Shown: in pieces, positions 25,829 to 34,209 of the stretch
Layout of the letters: every line of letters starts with the position of its first letter
How positions within the stretch are numbered: the stretch's first letter is position 1
NCBI RefSeq assembly: GCF_019049245.1
Contig: NZ_JAGMUK010000040.1
Coordinates: 180,125 to 244,124, forward strand
DNA: 64,000 bases
From: Streptomyces sp. AC555_RSS877
Lineage (GTDB): Bacteria > Actinomycetota > Actinomycetes > Streptomycetales > Streptomycetaceae
Direction of reading: 5' to 3'
Made by a program: the position numbers and the translations under genes
The notes under the pieces: model-generated
What the model was told of the DNA's origin: nothing
The model's input: only the letters and a program-made list of their open reading frames with translations
The model's database searches: none

Positions 25829-26230
25829 ATGAGCGCACTCAGTGCGGTGGAACAGGCCCTGGAGAACCGGTGGGAGGCGCTGTGGGCGCGGGTCATCGAC
25901 AAGGAACCCGTCGAGCTCCTGGACGCGTTGCGACGCGAGTGCGACAGCAACGCGGTCGTGTGCAGCGAGACCCGTGTCGTGGTCCCCAACGCCTACGACA
26001 TCGAACTCGCCGACTCCGTCCACGACGAGCTTTCACGCCGGGGCACCAACGTCGGCCAGGCGCTCACCGACTGTCTGATGCGGCACGCCGAACACAAGGG
26101 CTACGAGTGGGCCGGCCCGCTCGCCGTGCACATCACCAGGTCGGCGCAGGTGCCCAACGGCCGCTACCGGCTGGCCAGCAGCGTGATGTCGCACGTGAGC
26201 GCCGACGGTTTCCAGTACGCGGCTCACTAG
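25829..26230 (+). CDS. stand-alone DUF3662 (FhaA N-terminal-like) protein
   Basis: A 133-residue soluble protein matching the DUF3662 domain found at the N-terminus of FhaA. Key stretches are ALENRWEALWARVIDKEPVE, VVVPNAYDIELADSVHDEL and GPLAVHITRSAQVPNGRYRL. In FhaA this domain precedes an FHA phosphopeptide-binding module that takes part in PknB signalling and cell-wall control; here no FHA domain follows (the stop comes at 26230). It may bind the same partners as a competitor or paralogue. A purine-rich AGGUGAGAG-like site precedes ATG 25829. The gene converges with the glycosyltransferase. Confidence 0.82.
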   Translation: MSALSAVEQALENRWEALWARVIDKEPVELLDALRRECDSNAVVCSETRVVVPNAYDIELADSVHDELSRRGTNVGQALTDCLMRHAEHKGYEWAGPLAVHITRSAQVPNGRYRLASSVMSHVSADGFQYAAH

Positions 26231-26242
26231 GAGGAGCGGACG

Positions 26243-27922
26243 TCAGCGGCGGTAGATCGTGATCGAGTGACCGACCTGGTCGACCGCGCGACTGCTGTCG
26301 ATCAACTCGGCCAGCTCACCCTTCGCTTTGGCAACCGAGGAGTCCGACACGGCCAGCAGTCCGCGTACTTCGCGCCGGGGCGCCCCGAGCGGATCAGGTG
26401 CGTCGATGCCGTAGTACGACGGCACACCGCTGCCCTTGTACACGAGCCAGATCCGCTCGCCCCGGTACCGCTCCCGCAGCCGGTCGGCGAGCCGGCCGAG
26501 GTCCTGGCCCCAGTCGACGTTGGAGTCGTGCAGCCTGAGCCGGGTCTTGGCCGGGCCGCCGAACGCCTCGTTGGAGTACGGCAGATAGCAGGGAAACGTC
26601 CGCAGGGAGCTGACCGCGACGAACAGCACCAGCGCCCCCGTCGCCACCGGCGTCCACCGCCACCGCGGGACCAGGACACAGCCCGCCCCCACCGCCAGGA
26701 ACATCGGCAGGAAGACGGCGTACCGGGTGCCGAGGTCCCTCGCCCCCTCCATGGCCGCCGCCAGCAGCACCGCGGCCGGCAGCAGCAGATACGGCGCCAC
26801 GGGCCGCAGCCGGCGTACCGCCACCACCACGACGGCACCGGCCGCCCACAGCGCGAGCATGCCGAGCGGCGTCTTCACCAGCAGTGCCACCGGCAGGTAG
26901 TACCACAGGGACCCCTCGTAGACCCGCCCGAACAGGAAGCCCTCCCACGGCCGGTTCTCCAGACCGAACTGGATCCGCATCCCGTCCCGGAACGCCTCCG
27001 GGAACGGCAGCAGCTCCACCAGCAGCCCCCGCCGCCCGTGCACGACGGGCACGTACTGCTGCGGCGACCAGCGCAGCCGTGGATCGACGGCCAGATAGGA
27101 CGCCCAGACGACGGCCACGGCGACCAGCGCCACCACGGCGGCGCCCCCGGCCGCCCGCAGGAGCTTCCCGCGCCGGTCCGCCGAACCCGCGTCCGCGCAC
27201 CAGACCGACACCGCGGCCAGTACCAGCAGCACCGGGAAGGCCGCCAGCGCGCTCATCTTCGTGGCCAGGGCCGCTCCGAGCGCCGCGCCGGCGAGCGGCA
27301 GACACAGCCGGGGCCGCCCGCGCGCCCGCCACAGCAGCCACACCGACGTCAGCAGGAACCCGGCCGTCGGCACGTCGAGCGTGGCCAGCGAGCCGTGGGC
27401 GATGACGTCGGGGGAGAAGGAGTACAGGGTGAGGGCCGCCAACCCGCCCACCGGCCCGGCCAGTTCACGGGCGAAGGCGAAGACGACGAGCCCGAACAGC
27501 AGCGTCAGCGCGATCACCGGAAGCCGGGCCCACAGCATCAGCCGCCAGGGGTTGTTGCCCGACTCGTACAACAGGTGCCGCCCGAGGGCGCCCTGGCCGC
27601 CGGTGAAGGACGGATCGACGTGCGGGTCGGCCAGGGCCACGCCTACGGCGACGACCAGCTTCCCCAGCGGCGGATGCTCGGGGTTGAAGCGCACGCGGTG
27701 CTCGTGCAGGTAGTCGGCGGCCGTCCCCACGTACACCGGCTCGTCGATGGTCGGGGTCTGCTGGACCGCCGTGGTCACCATCGCCGCGGCCATCTGGGCG
27801 AGCAGCACGACCACGAGGAGCGGCACCAGCCGGCGTCCGCCCGACCGCGAACGCCCCGGCGGCCGGACGCCGGGTGCCCCGGGGGCCGGGTCCAGGACCG
27901 AGGGCCGTTCGCGCGTCATCAT
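26243..27922 (-). CDS. GT39/PMT-like polyprenyl-phosphate-dependent glycosyltransferase
   Basis: A 559-residue polytopic membrane protein (about ten helices) of the GT-C fold. The first extracytoplasmic loop has the DE motif TIDEPVYVGTAADYLHEH and NPEHPPLGKLVVAVGVALA, as in PMT-type mannosyltransferases, where acidic residues coordinate the lipid-linked sugar. A C-terminal globular part includes LRLHDSNVDWGQDLGRLADR. Such enzymes transfer mannose or related sugars from polyprenyl phosphate to proteins or glycans outside the membrane. ATG 27922 is followed by a second in-frame ATG 3 nt later. The acceptor cannot be inferred. Confidence 0.85.
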   Translation of the reverse strand: MMTRERPSVLDPAPGAPGVRPPGRSRSGGRRLVPLLVVVLLAQMAAAMVTTAVQQTPTIDEPVYVGTAADYLHEHRVRFNPEHPPLGKLVVAVGVALADPHVDPSFTGGQGALGRHLLYESGNNPWRLMLWARLPVIALTLLFGLVVFAFARELAGPVGGLAALTLYSFSPDVIAHGSLATLDVPTAGFLLTSVWLLWRARGRPRLCLPLAGAALGAALATKMSALAAFPVLLVLAAVSVWCADAGSADRRGKLLRAAGGAAVVALVAVAVVWASYLAVDPRLRWSPQQYVPVVHGRRGLLVELLPFPEAFRDGMRIQFGLENRPWEGFLFGRVYEGSLWYYLPVALLVKTPLGMLALWAAGAVVVVAVRRLRPVAPYLLLPAAVLLAAAMEGARDLGTRYAVFLPMFLAVGAGCVLVPRWRWTPVATGALVLFVAVSSLRTFPCYLPYSNEAFGGPAKTRLRLHDSNVDWGQDLGRLADRLRERYRGERIWLVYKGSGVPSYYGIDAPDPLGAPRREVRGLLAVSDSSVAKAKGELAELIDSSRAVDQVGHSITIYRR

Positions 27923-28014
27923 CCGCCCCGCGGTGACACCGGGCGGGCGGTGGCGGGAGCGATGTGACGGCGTCTCATACGCCTACTCTGCATCAGCTCC
28001 CGCCACCAGGGGCG

Positions 28015-29943
28015 CTACCGCTTCAGGAGTCGTACCGACAGACCTTCCGCCGTGTGGACGGGTACGGCCCGCAGCGTGTCGGAGTCCAGCTCGACGCGGT
28101 CGAACTGACCGCGCAGCACCGGGGCGCCGAGCACGCGGACCGTGCTGCCCGCGGCCGGCGGCCGCTTCGCGTCGAGGCGCAGCGACAGCGTGCTGCCCCG
28201 GCCGAGCACCGCCCGGCGCGTCACCTCCAGGACCGGCTCCTGACCCGACCGCAGTGTCACCTCCAGGGTGCCGGACTCCTGCGTGTACGTGCCGTGGACC
28301 TGCAGCGACTTGCCGAGCTTCAGCGTTCCGCCGGTCACCCGCACACCACCGTGGCCCAGCGCGTGGGCCGAACCGGCGACCAGCACACCGTCCTCCAGCA
28401 CGGTGCCGCCGGTGTACCGGTTGTGGCCCGTCAGGGTCAGCGTGCCGCTGCCGCGCTTGGTGAGGCCGCCGTCGCCGTCGATGTCGTTGCGCCAGCTGTC
28501 GGCCGCCCGGAAGCCGCCGGCCGCCGCGTCGAGCGTGACGGTCACGTCGGAGTCGAAGGCGCCGTAACCGTCCGCAGCGGCGAACAGGTTCAGCCGGCCC
28601 CACTGTTCGAAGCCGTCCAGCAGGACGTAACCCGAGGGCAGTGCGGTCGTCCGCAGCACGTCGCGACGCTGCGCCGCGTCCAGGTACGGCAGTCGCGTCT
28701 CCAGCAGCACCTCCGCGCCCTTGGGCACGCTCAGCGGCTCGTTGCGGCCGCGCCGGGTCAGCACGTAGGTCAGCCGGGGCCCCACGGCACGCTCGTTGGC
28801 GTCCCGGTCGGCGTACGGGTCGGAGCCGTCCGAGTGGGCGTACGTGTACAGCGTGTCCGCCGTGGTGCCGGTCTTCTCCTGGAAGTACGCCAGGGCCTGG
28901 GCGCGCGCCGCGGCCTTGAGGCCGGCGTTCGCCGGGTCGGCCAGTGCGGCGGCGGCCAGGGCGGTGGCCATGATCCGGCCGCCGATGACGTCGACCGTGG
29001 AGTGCATGCCCGACATGATCCGGGTGTGGCTCAGTTCGAAGGCACGGGTCACCAGTTCCTGGAACCGCTCGGGCACCGCGTAGGCGAAGGCCAGGGCCGC
29101 CAGGTGGAAGGCGTTGGTGTGACCGCTGGGGAAGCCGCCGTCATCCGCCGCGTTGGTGCTGCGCTGCCGCAGCAGCTGCGTGACGACGACCACCTTCGAG
29201 TCGTAGACCGGGTAGCCGAGCGCGTCCTTCGCGCCCGTGTCGACGACCTCGCTGTCCTCGTTCATGCGCCACGGGCGCGGGTACTGGAACGTGAACTTGG
29301 CGGGGTTGCCCGAGGCGAACGGGCCGCGCACGGTGTCGACCAGTTTGGCGACCTGGCCGAGAGCCGAGTCGTAGGAGCCCGCGCCGAGCGCGGATCCCGC
29401 GGGGGCGCCGGCCGGGACGGCGTCGCTGATCGTGGTGGCCGGTGTCCCCTCAGGAGCGCTGGTGATCGAGGTGACCGCCTTGGCGCCCGCCTTGTACAGG
29501 TCGGCCAGCGGACCGAGGCCCCCGATCATGGCGTAACTCTGGTGCTGGCGGTCGTGGACGAACGCCTTCTTGGCCTGCTCCTCCGTCCGTGCGGACGTGA
29601 CCCGGGCGCAGTAGCGCATGTTGGCGCGCAGCACCTCGGGCATCAGCGGCGTGCCGGTGTTCCAGGCGTCGCCCGTCTTCCACACCTCGGCGAAGCCGCC
29701 GAGGATCCGGACCACGGCGTTGGTCTCGGGCGTCTGGTTCGCGACGATGTTGGTCTTGTAGTCGTCGACGAACGCGGCGAATGCCGTGGCCGCTTTCGCG
29801 TCCGTGGCGGCCAGCCAGGTGGCGAGCGTGGGAGCGGCCAGGACCCCGGCCGAGGCGCCCAGGGAGGTCTTGAGGAACCCCCTGCGGTTCACGGCGCGTT
29901 CACGGACCGACGAGGGGGAGCTGTGCCCGGCTGGTGACGGCAT
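28015..29943 (-). CDS. Tat-exported PAP2 phosphatase with autotransporter-type beta repeat
   Basis: A 642-residue secreted phosphatase. The N-terminal NRRGFLKTSLG (about 19-29) and hydrophobic stretch form a Tat signal peptide. The PAP2 motif is present: K216 with R223 (KFTFQYPRP), PSGH at 272-275, and T307-R308 then H314 and D318 (TRIMSGMHSTVD), with Ser of the usual SR replaced by Thr. After the catalytic domain (to about 440) comes DGFEQWGRLNLFAAADGYGA and then, at about 493-525, an autotransporter-associated beta-strand repeat (GLTKRGSGTLTLTGHNRYTG). This repeat, typical of Gram-negative passenger domains, occurs here in a Gram-positive. Likely hydrolyses phosphomonoesters outside the cell. 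ATG 29943 follows AGAGAGG. Confidence 0.88.
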   Translation of the reverse strand: MPSPAGHSSPSSVRERAVNRRGFLKTSLGASAGVLAAPTLATWLAATDAKAATAFAAFVDDYKTNIVANQTPETNAVVRILGGFAEVWKTGDAWNTGTPLMPEVLRANMRYCARVTSARTEEQAKKAFVHDRQHQSYAMIGGLGPLADLYKAGAKAVTSITSAPEGTPATTISDAVPAGAPAGSALGAGSYDSALGQVAKLVDTVRGPFASGNPAKFTFQYPRPWRMNEDSEVVDTGAKDALGYPVYDSKVVVVTQLLRQRSTNAADDGGFPSGHTNAFHLAALAFAYAVPERFQELVTRAFELSHTRIMSGMHSTVDVIGGRIMATALAAAALADPANAGLKAAARAQALAYFQEKTGTTADTLYTYAHSDGSDPYADRDANERAVGPRLTYVLTRRGRNEPLSVPKGAEVLLETRLPYLDAAQRRDVLRTTALPSGYVLLDGFEQWGRLNLFAAADGYGAFDSDVTVTLDAAAGGFRAADSWRNDIDGDGGLTKRGSGTLTLTGHNRYTGGTVLEDGVLVAGSAHALGHGGVRVTGGTLKLGKSLQVHGTYTQESGTLEVTLRSGQEPVLEVTRRAVLGRGSTLSLRLDAKRPPAAGSTVRVLGAPVLRGQFDRVELDSDTLRAVPVHTAEGLSVRLLKR

Positions 29944-30121
29944 GCGTCTGCCTCTCTTGAGTTCATCGGCCCTGCGGCCGTGGGTAAGGAGGTGGTGCGA
30001 TCGACGGCGGCTCGCGGGGCGACGGCCGACCTGAGAGCCGAACGCGCTTTCCCGAGCCGTACGAGCGAAGATCTACGGGCGGGTTGTGTCGGACCGGGGA
30101 GGATCCGGCGTCCGCCGCGTG

Positions 30122-31030
30122 TCATACGAGTGAACGGGCCATCGCCACCGCCCCGTCGACCGGCGCCACCCCGAGGGGCCTCGGCCGGGCTCCCGGCACG
30201 CGCTCGGCCAGGGACGACACGAAGGCGTCGTACAGGGCGGGTTGGGCCAGGACGGTGCTGCCGGCGATCACGACGTCGTCGACCGGGACCCCGCGGGCGG
30301 CGAGCCGTTCGACGAGCGCGGCCAGCGCGCGGCCGCCCTCGGTGATGACCGTACGGGCGAGCGGCGAGCCCGCCTCGGCGGCGGCGAACACCACGGGTGC
30401 GTGCCGGCCCCACTCGGCGGAGACGTCCTCGGCGCTCTCCAGCGCCGCCCCGAGCGCGGGTACCTCGGCGACCCCGAACGCGGCGACCAGAGACTTGGCC
30501 AGTGCGTCGGGTTCCTCACCGCGGTCGTGCGCCCCCCACGCGGCCCGCACGGCCTCACGGACGAGTCCGGCCGAGCCGCCCTCGTCGCCGAGCACCGCAC
30601 CCCAGCCGCCGACCTGGACGGGGCTGCCGTCGTCGAGCCGGCCGACCGCGACCGAACCCGTGCCGGCCACCAGGCCGACACCCCGGTCCAGTCCCGCCGC
30701 GGGGACGAGGAGTTCGGCGTCGCCCATGACCAGGGCGGGCGCGTCGAAGTGGAGTTGCAGAGCGGTGCGGATCTGGGCGCACTGCCGAGGTGTCTCGCAG
30801 GCGTGCCCGCCCACCGCGACGGCTGACGGGCGTGCGCCCGTCGGCAGCGCTTCGGCGACCAGCGCGGCCAGCCAGCCGGCCGCGGCCACCGGGTCGTGCG
30901 GCCGCCAGCCGCTGCTCGGCCGGACGTGATCGGCGACGGACCGCTCGCCCGTGAAGGCGCGCAGGTGCGTCTTGGTGCCGCCCACGTCGATGCCGACCAC
31001 GAGAGGGCACGAGGGGGGAGAGTCCTGCAC
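30122..31030 (-). CDS. BadF/BadG-type N-acetylglucosamine kinase-like protein
   Basis: A 302-residue ASKHA-fold sugar kinase. PHOSPHATE-1 is VVGIDVGGTKTHLRAF (N-terminus), PHOSPHATE-2 is GVGLVAGTGSVAVGRL, and GAVLGDEGGSAGLVREAV is the family hallmark near the sugar pocket. Members phosphorylate N-acetylglucosamine or related amino sugars in the cytoplasm. It diverges from a ROK regulator and sugar ABC operon 2, so it probably phosphorylates the imported sugar. GTG 31030 is chosen because the phosphate loop then lies about 12 residues in and AAAGAGG lies 5 nt upstream; the in-frame ATG at 31138 has an atypical N-terminus. Confidence 0.85.
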   Translation of the reverse strand: MQDSPPSCPLVVGIDVGGTKTHLRAFTGERSVADHVRPSSGWRPHDPVAAAGWLAALVAEALPTGARPSAVAVGGHACETPRQCAQIRTALQLHFDAPALVMGDAELLVPAAGLDRGVGLVAGTGSVAVGRLDDGSPVQVGGWGAVLGDEGGSAGLVREAVRAAWGAHDRGEEPDALAKSLVAAFGVAEVPALGAALESAEDVSAEWGRHAPVVFAAAEAGSPLARTVITEGGRALAALVERLAARGVPVDDVVIAGSTVLAQPALYDAFVSSLAERVPGARPRPLGVAPVDGAVAMARSLV

Positions 31031-31336
31031 GGAACCTCTTTCGTCGTTGCACTTGGCTGCGACGGTGGGCGAACCGTGCCTGGAACATGGGGAGTTGAAG
31101 AACTCGGGAAGCCCCGGGACGGGCCTCTGACGGACCACGGCAGGCGAGTACCGTGACGTTCGTTAGGAAGTTAACTAACGAAGTACAGTGCGTGTCAAGA
31201 GGCATCGCGCACTCCACCGGAACGGCCCGTCCGGGCCGCCGAGAGGCGGGGGATCCGCGACGCCAGGGCATCCCATCGCCGCATCCCACCGACCCGGTCG
31301 AGCGGGAGCGCGGCCCGTGACCTGTGTGGGAGAACT
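31031..31336. other. 306-nt divergent intergenic region (kinase / ROK regulator)
   Basis: Contains the perfect palindrome annotated at 31159-31182 about 130 nt upstream of the kinase and 155 nt upstream of the ROK gene. Apart from that I see no ORF with plausible coding features; the segment between 31200 and 31330 is G+C-rich and could hold promoter elements that I cannot place confidently. Confidence 0.6.
31159..31182. promoter_or_regulatory. perfect ROK-type operator palindrome
   Basis: TTCGTTAG (31159-31166) and CTAACGAA (31175-31182) are perfect 8-nt arms separated by gaagttaa. The half-site GTTAGGAA resembles binding sites of actinobacterial ROK regulators (NagC/XylR-like; family knowledge from memory). 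Its place between the kinase and the ROK gene suggests the latter represses both directions. Confidence 0.75.
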
Positions 31337-32482
31337 GTGGAACACGACGTGGCGAAAGCCCCCCGCCTGACCGAGAGCGCGAGCGCGGTGTTCGCCGTGC
31401 TGGCCGGGGCGGGCAGGGCCACCCGCCCGCAGCTCGCGAGCCTGGCGGGCCTGTCCAAGCCGACGGTGTCCTCCGCCGTGGCGGAACTGGAGAACGCCCG
31501 GCTCGCCGCCTGCTCCGGCACCGCCTCCGGCAGCACGGGCCGCAGCGCCGCCGTATACGTTCTCGGTCCGGCGGCCGGGGCCGTGCTCGCCGTCGACCTC
31601 GGCCCCGCCCTCACCCGGGTGCGCGGCTGCGCCCTGGACGGCACCCTGCTCGCCCAGGCCACCGGCTCTCGGCAGGAGGCCGCCGACGTCGTGCGCGAGG
31701 CCCTGTTCGCCCTGCCCGCCGCGGCCCCGCTGCGCAGCATCGTCGTCGCCGTCGGTGACGTCGCCGCGCCGGAGGAGTCAGGCGCCGGTATGCGACCCGC
31801 CACCGCCAAGGCCGGCCCCGTCTTCGACGCCATGGCCGTCGCCCTGCCGGCCGGTGTTCCCGTCCACCTCGAGAACAACGTCAACTGCGCCGCGCTCGCG
31901 GAGCTGCACGAGGGCGCCGCCCGCGGCCACCACACCTTCGGCTACCTGCGGATCGGCGTGGGCATCGGCCTCGGCATCGTGGTCGGCGGCCAGGTGCTGC
32001 GCGGAGCCAACGGCGCCGCCGGAGAGATGGCCCGGCTGCCCTACCCCTGGGACGACGACCGCGAGCCGCGCCAGGAGGCCCTGGAGGAGTACATCGGCGC
32101 ACGCTCGCTGCTGCGGCGGGCCGCCGCGGCCTGGCAGGACACCGACGGGCCGCGCCCGCGTACCGCCGAGCGGCTGTTCGCCGCCGCCGGGGAGGGGCGG
32201 GCCACGGCTCGCGCCGTCGTGGGCCGTCATGCCGCGGACGTGGGCCGCCTGGCCGCCGCCGTGACCGCCGTACTGGACCCTGGACTGATCGTCCTGGGCG
32301 GCAGCACCGGAGCGTACCCGCAGCTCCTGCCCGGTGTGCGGGCCGAACTGGCACGGCTGAGCTGGCCCACCGAGGTGGTCAGCAGCACGGTCGGGGACCT
32401 CGGCACGGTTGTGGGTGCGTCCCGGCTTGCCGTCGCCCGGGGAGTCCAAACCGTGACCGAGGCCGTGGGGGAGAAGGATTGA
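31337..32482 (+). CDS. ROK-family transcriptional regulator of the amino-sugar locus
   Basis: A 381-residue ROK regulator. The winged HTH near residues 15-70 includes RATRPQLASLAGLSKPTVSS. The ASKHA part begins AVLAVDLGPALTRVRGCALD, where Asp and Gly remain but the strict DxGGT ATP motif is absent. ENNVNCAALAELHEGAARGH lies at the sugar pocket. The Cys-rich zinc motif of ROK kinases is missing (the corresponding loop is PWDDDREPRQEA). It therefore reads as a sugar-sensing repressor, not a kinase. The perfect palindrome upstream is its likely operator. The sugar ABC operon begins 275 nt downstream on the same strand. Confidence 0.88.
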   Translation: MEHDVAKAPRLTESASAVFAVLAGAGRATRPQLASLAGLSKPTVSSAVAELENARLAACSGTASGSTGRSAAVYVLGPAAGAVLAVDLGPALTRVRGCALDGTLLAQATGSRQEAADVVREALFALPAAAPLRSIVVAVGDVAAPEESGAGMRPATAKAGPVFDAMAVALPAGVPVHLENNVNCAALAELHEGAARGHHTFGYLRIGVGIGLGIVVGGQVLRGANGAAGEMARLPYPWDDDREPRQEALEEYIGARSLLRRAAAAWQDTDGPRPRTAERLFAAAGEGRATARAVVGRHAADVGRLAAAVTAVLDPGLIVLGGSTGAYPQLLPGVRAELARLSWPTEVVSSTVGDLGTVVGASRLAVARGVQTVTEAVGEKD

Positions 32483-32507
32483 CGGCTTCCGACTCGGTCT
32501 GCCAATG
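32478..32507 (+). promoter_or_regulatory. candidate promoter of sugar ABC operon 2
   Basis: TTGACG (32478-32483) followed after 18 nt by CAATGT (32502-32507), partly overlapping the end of the ROK gene. The -35 is good, the -10 weak. It would start transcription near 32514, where the AAGCGCTT palindrome begins, so a repressor there would sit on the start site. Confidence 0.35.
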
Positions 32508-32513
32508 TCCGGA

Positions 32514-32525
32514 CAAGCGCTTTCT
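32514..32525. promoter_or_regulatory. candidate LacI-type operator upstream of sugar ABC operon 2
   Basis: AAGCGCTTTCTA (core palindrome AAGCGCTT at 32514-32521) is identical over 12 nt to the site at 15271-15282. It lies just downstream of a promoter-like -35/-10 pair and 233 nt upstream of the binding-protein start. A shared LacI-type regulator encoded outside this window is the simplest reading. Confidence 0.45.
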
Positions 32526-32757
32526 AAGTCGGCCGGGACGCCGGCTTGGGGTGAGCGTCCCGCCCGTACCCGAAGGTACGGCAGCCGCGCGATGGCGTGC
32601 TCGCGTGACGACGGCCATGGCGGCCGGGGATCCCACCCGTCAGGATGGCGCGGCCGGGCGAGGCCGTGCTCCGGAAAGCGAAATTCCCTGCAAAATGCAC
32701 CCGTGCCGCCTCGGCTGGCGCCGTGCTCCGTCCCCTACCGAAAAAAAGGGATCGAAG

Positions 32758-34080
32758 ATGACCACTGTGGGTGTGCGGCGCTCTCGCCGACTCGGCCGCG
32801 GCGGTATGCGCCGCCTGGCTCCCCTCGCTGCCGTTGCCACGGCAGGTGCCCTGCTGCTTACCGCCTGCGGAGGGGGATCCGACTCGGGCGGGACCTCCAA
32901 GTCGCTGACGTTCTGGATCTCCACGGTCCCGGGGCAGGACGCGGGCTGGAAGAAGATGGTGGCGCAGTACGAGAAGGAAACCGGCGTCAAGGTCAAGCTC
33001 GTCAACATCCCCTACGACGGCTACACGACGAAGCTGCGCAACTCCGCGCAGGCGAACTCGCTGCCCGACGTGGCGGCCGTGCCGGCGCTGGACCCGATCT
33101 GGTCGAACAAGCTGATCGACCTCAGCTCGATCGCCAACAACAAGACCAACAAGATCAATGGCAACTTCGTCGCCAAGGACTCGTCCGGGAAGGTGCTGTC
33201 CATCCCCTCGGACGTCACCGCGTCCGGCATGTTCATCAACAAGTCGCTCTTCGAGAAGGCCGGCGTCGACTACCCGACCTCGCCCGACAAGACGTGGACC
33301 TGGACCGAGTTCATCAAGGCGGCGGACGAGGTCCGGGAGAAGACCGACGCCAAGTACTCCCTGACCTTCGACCAGTCGCCGTCCCGGCTGCGCGCCATGG
33401 TGTACGAGATGGGCGGGAAGTACGTCCACGCCGACGACTCCGGCAAGTTCTCGGTGGACGCGGCGACCAAGAAGGCCGTGAACACCTTCGTCGGATGGAA
33501 CGACGACAAGACCATGCCGAAGTCGGTGTGGACCAGCGGCGCCGACCCGTCGGCCATGTTCCAGAGCGGTGACGTCGTCGCCTACTGGTCCGGCGTGTGG
33601 CAGGTCGCCGCCTACGCGGAGAGCATCACGAAGTTCGAGTGGGCGAGCGTCCCGACTCCCGCCCAGCCGGTGCAGGCCAGTGACGTCAACAGCGGCGGCA
33701 TGACGGTGGGCTTCAACAACAACGCCGACGCGGCCGCCGCCGCGAAGAAGTTCCTGTCCTGGCTGTACGAGCCCGACCACTACCAGGCGCTGTGCGAGGC
33801 CTCCGGCTTCCTGCCGGTCGAGACCGGTCTGAACCCGAAGTACCCCTTCAAGTCCGAGGCGGCGCAGGCGGCGTTCAAGCTCTACAACGAGTCCATCCCG
33901 CTCTACGACCCGATCTCCGGCTACTTCAACAGCGCGCAGACGAACTGGGTGCTGAAGGGCAAGAGCCTCGCCGACGACCCGACCAAGGCGGAGCTCGGCA
34001 AGGCGATCAACGGCGAGCAGTCGGCCGACAAGGCCCTGCAGAACATCGTGGACGGCTACAACCAGCAGGTCGGCGGCTGA
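32758..34080 (+). CDS. ABC transporter sugar-binding lipoprotein (operon 2)
   Basis: A 440-residue family 1 solute-binding lipoprotein. The signal peptide with a double-Arg start (VGVRRSRRLGRGGMRRLAP) ends in the lipobox LLTAC, predicting lipidation outside the membrane. The first mature strand is SLTFWISTVPGQDAGWKKM; later PSDVTASGMFINKSLFEKAG and SGDVVAYWSGVWQVAAYAES are typical of oligosaccharide binders. ATG 32758 follows AAGGGA; an in-frame start far upstream (32479) would lack a signal peptide. First gene of an operon with two permeases and a lyase-like enzyme, next to a GlcNAc-kinase-like gene, so an amino-sugar ligand is inferred. Confidence 0.92.
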   Translation: MTTVGVRRSRRLGRGGMRRLAPLAAVATAGALLLTACGGGSDSGGTSKSLTFWISTVPGQDAGWKKMVAQYEKETGVKVKLVNIPYDGYTTKLRNSAQANSLPDVAAVPALDPIWSNKLIDLSSIANNKTNKINGNFVAKDSSGKVLSIPSDVTASGMFINKSLFEKAGVDYPTSPDKTWTWTEFIKAADEVREKTDAKYSLTFDQSPSRLRAMVYEMGGKYVHADDSGKFSVDAATKKAVNTFVGWNDDKTMPKSVWTSGADPSAMFQSGDVVAYWSGVWQVAAYAESITKFEWASVPTPAQPVQASDVNSGGMTVGFNNNADAAAAAKKFLSWLYEPDHYQALCEASGFLPVETGLNPKYPFKSEAAQAAFKLYNESIPLYDPISGYFNSAQTNWVLKGKSLADDPTKAELGKAINGEQSADKALQNIVDGYNQQVGG

Positions 34081-34093
34081 GTGTAGGCAGGCA

Positions 34094-34131
34094 GGCCCGG
34101 GCGGCGGGGTCGAGACACCGCCGCCCGGGCC
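34094..34131 (+). terminator. intercistronic hairpin between binding-protein and permease genes
   Basis: GGCCCGGGCGGCGG (34094-34107) pairs perfectly with CCGCCGCCCGGGCC (34118-34131) around a 10-nt loop. Hairpins between malE-type and malF-type genes usually act as partial terminators or protect the upstream mRNA, giving more binding protein than permease (family knowledge). No U-tract is visible, so mRNA stabilisation is as likely as termination. Confidence 0.7.
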
Positions 34132-34209
34132 CGCGGACCCCACTCCACGTGATGCCGGGCTCATGGCCTGAGCCCCCAGGACCCATTCCACCAGCACGGA
34201 GTCAGGAAG

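Noticed and set aside
26267..29937. Long plus-strand open frames opposite the glycosyltransferase and PAP2 phosphatase
   Set aside because: Codon bias and motifs are on the minus strand; the plus frames are shadow ORFs.
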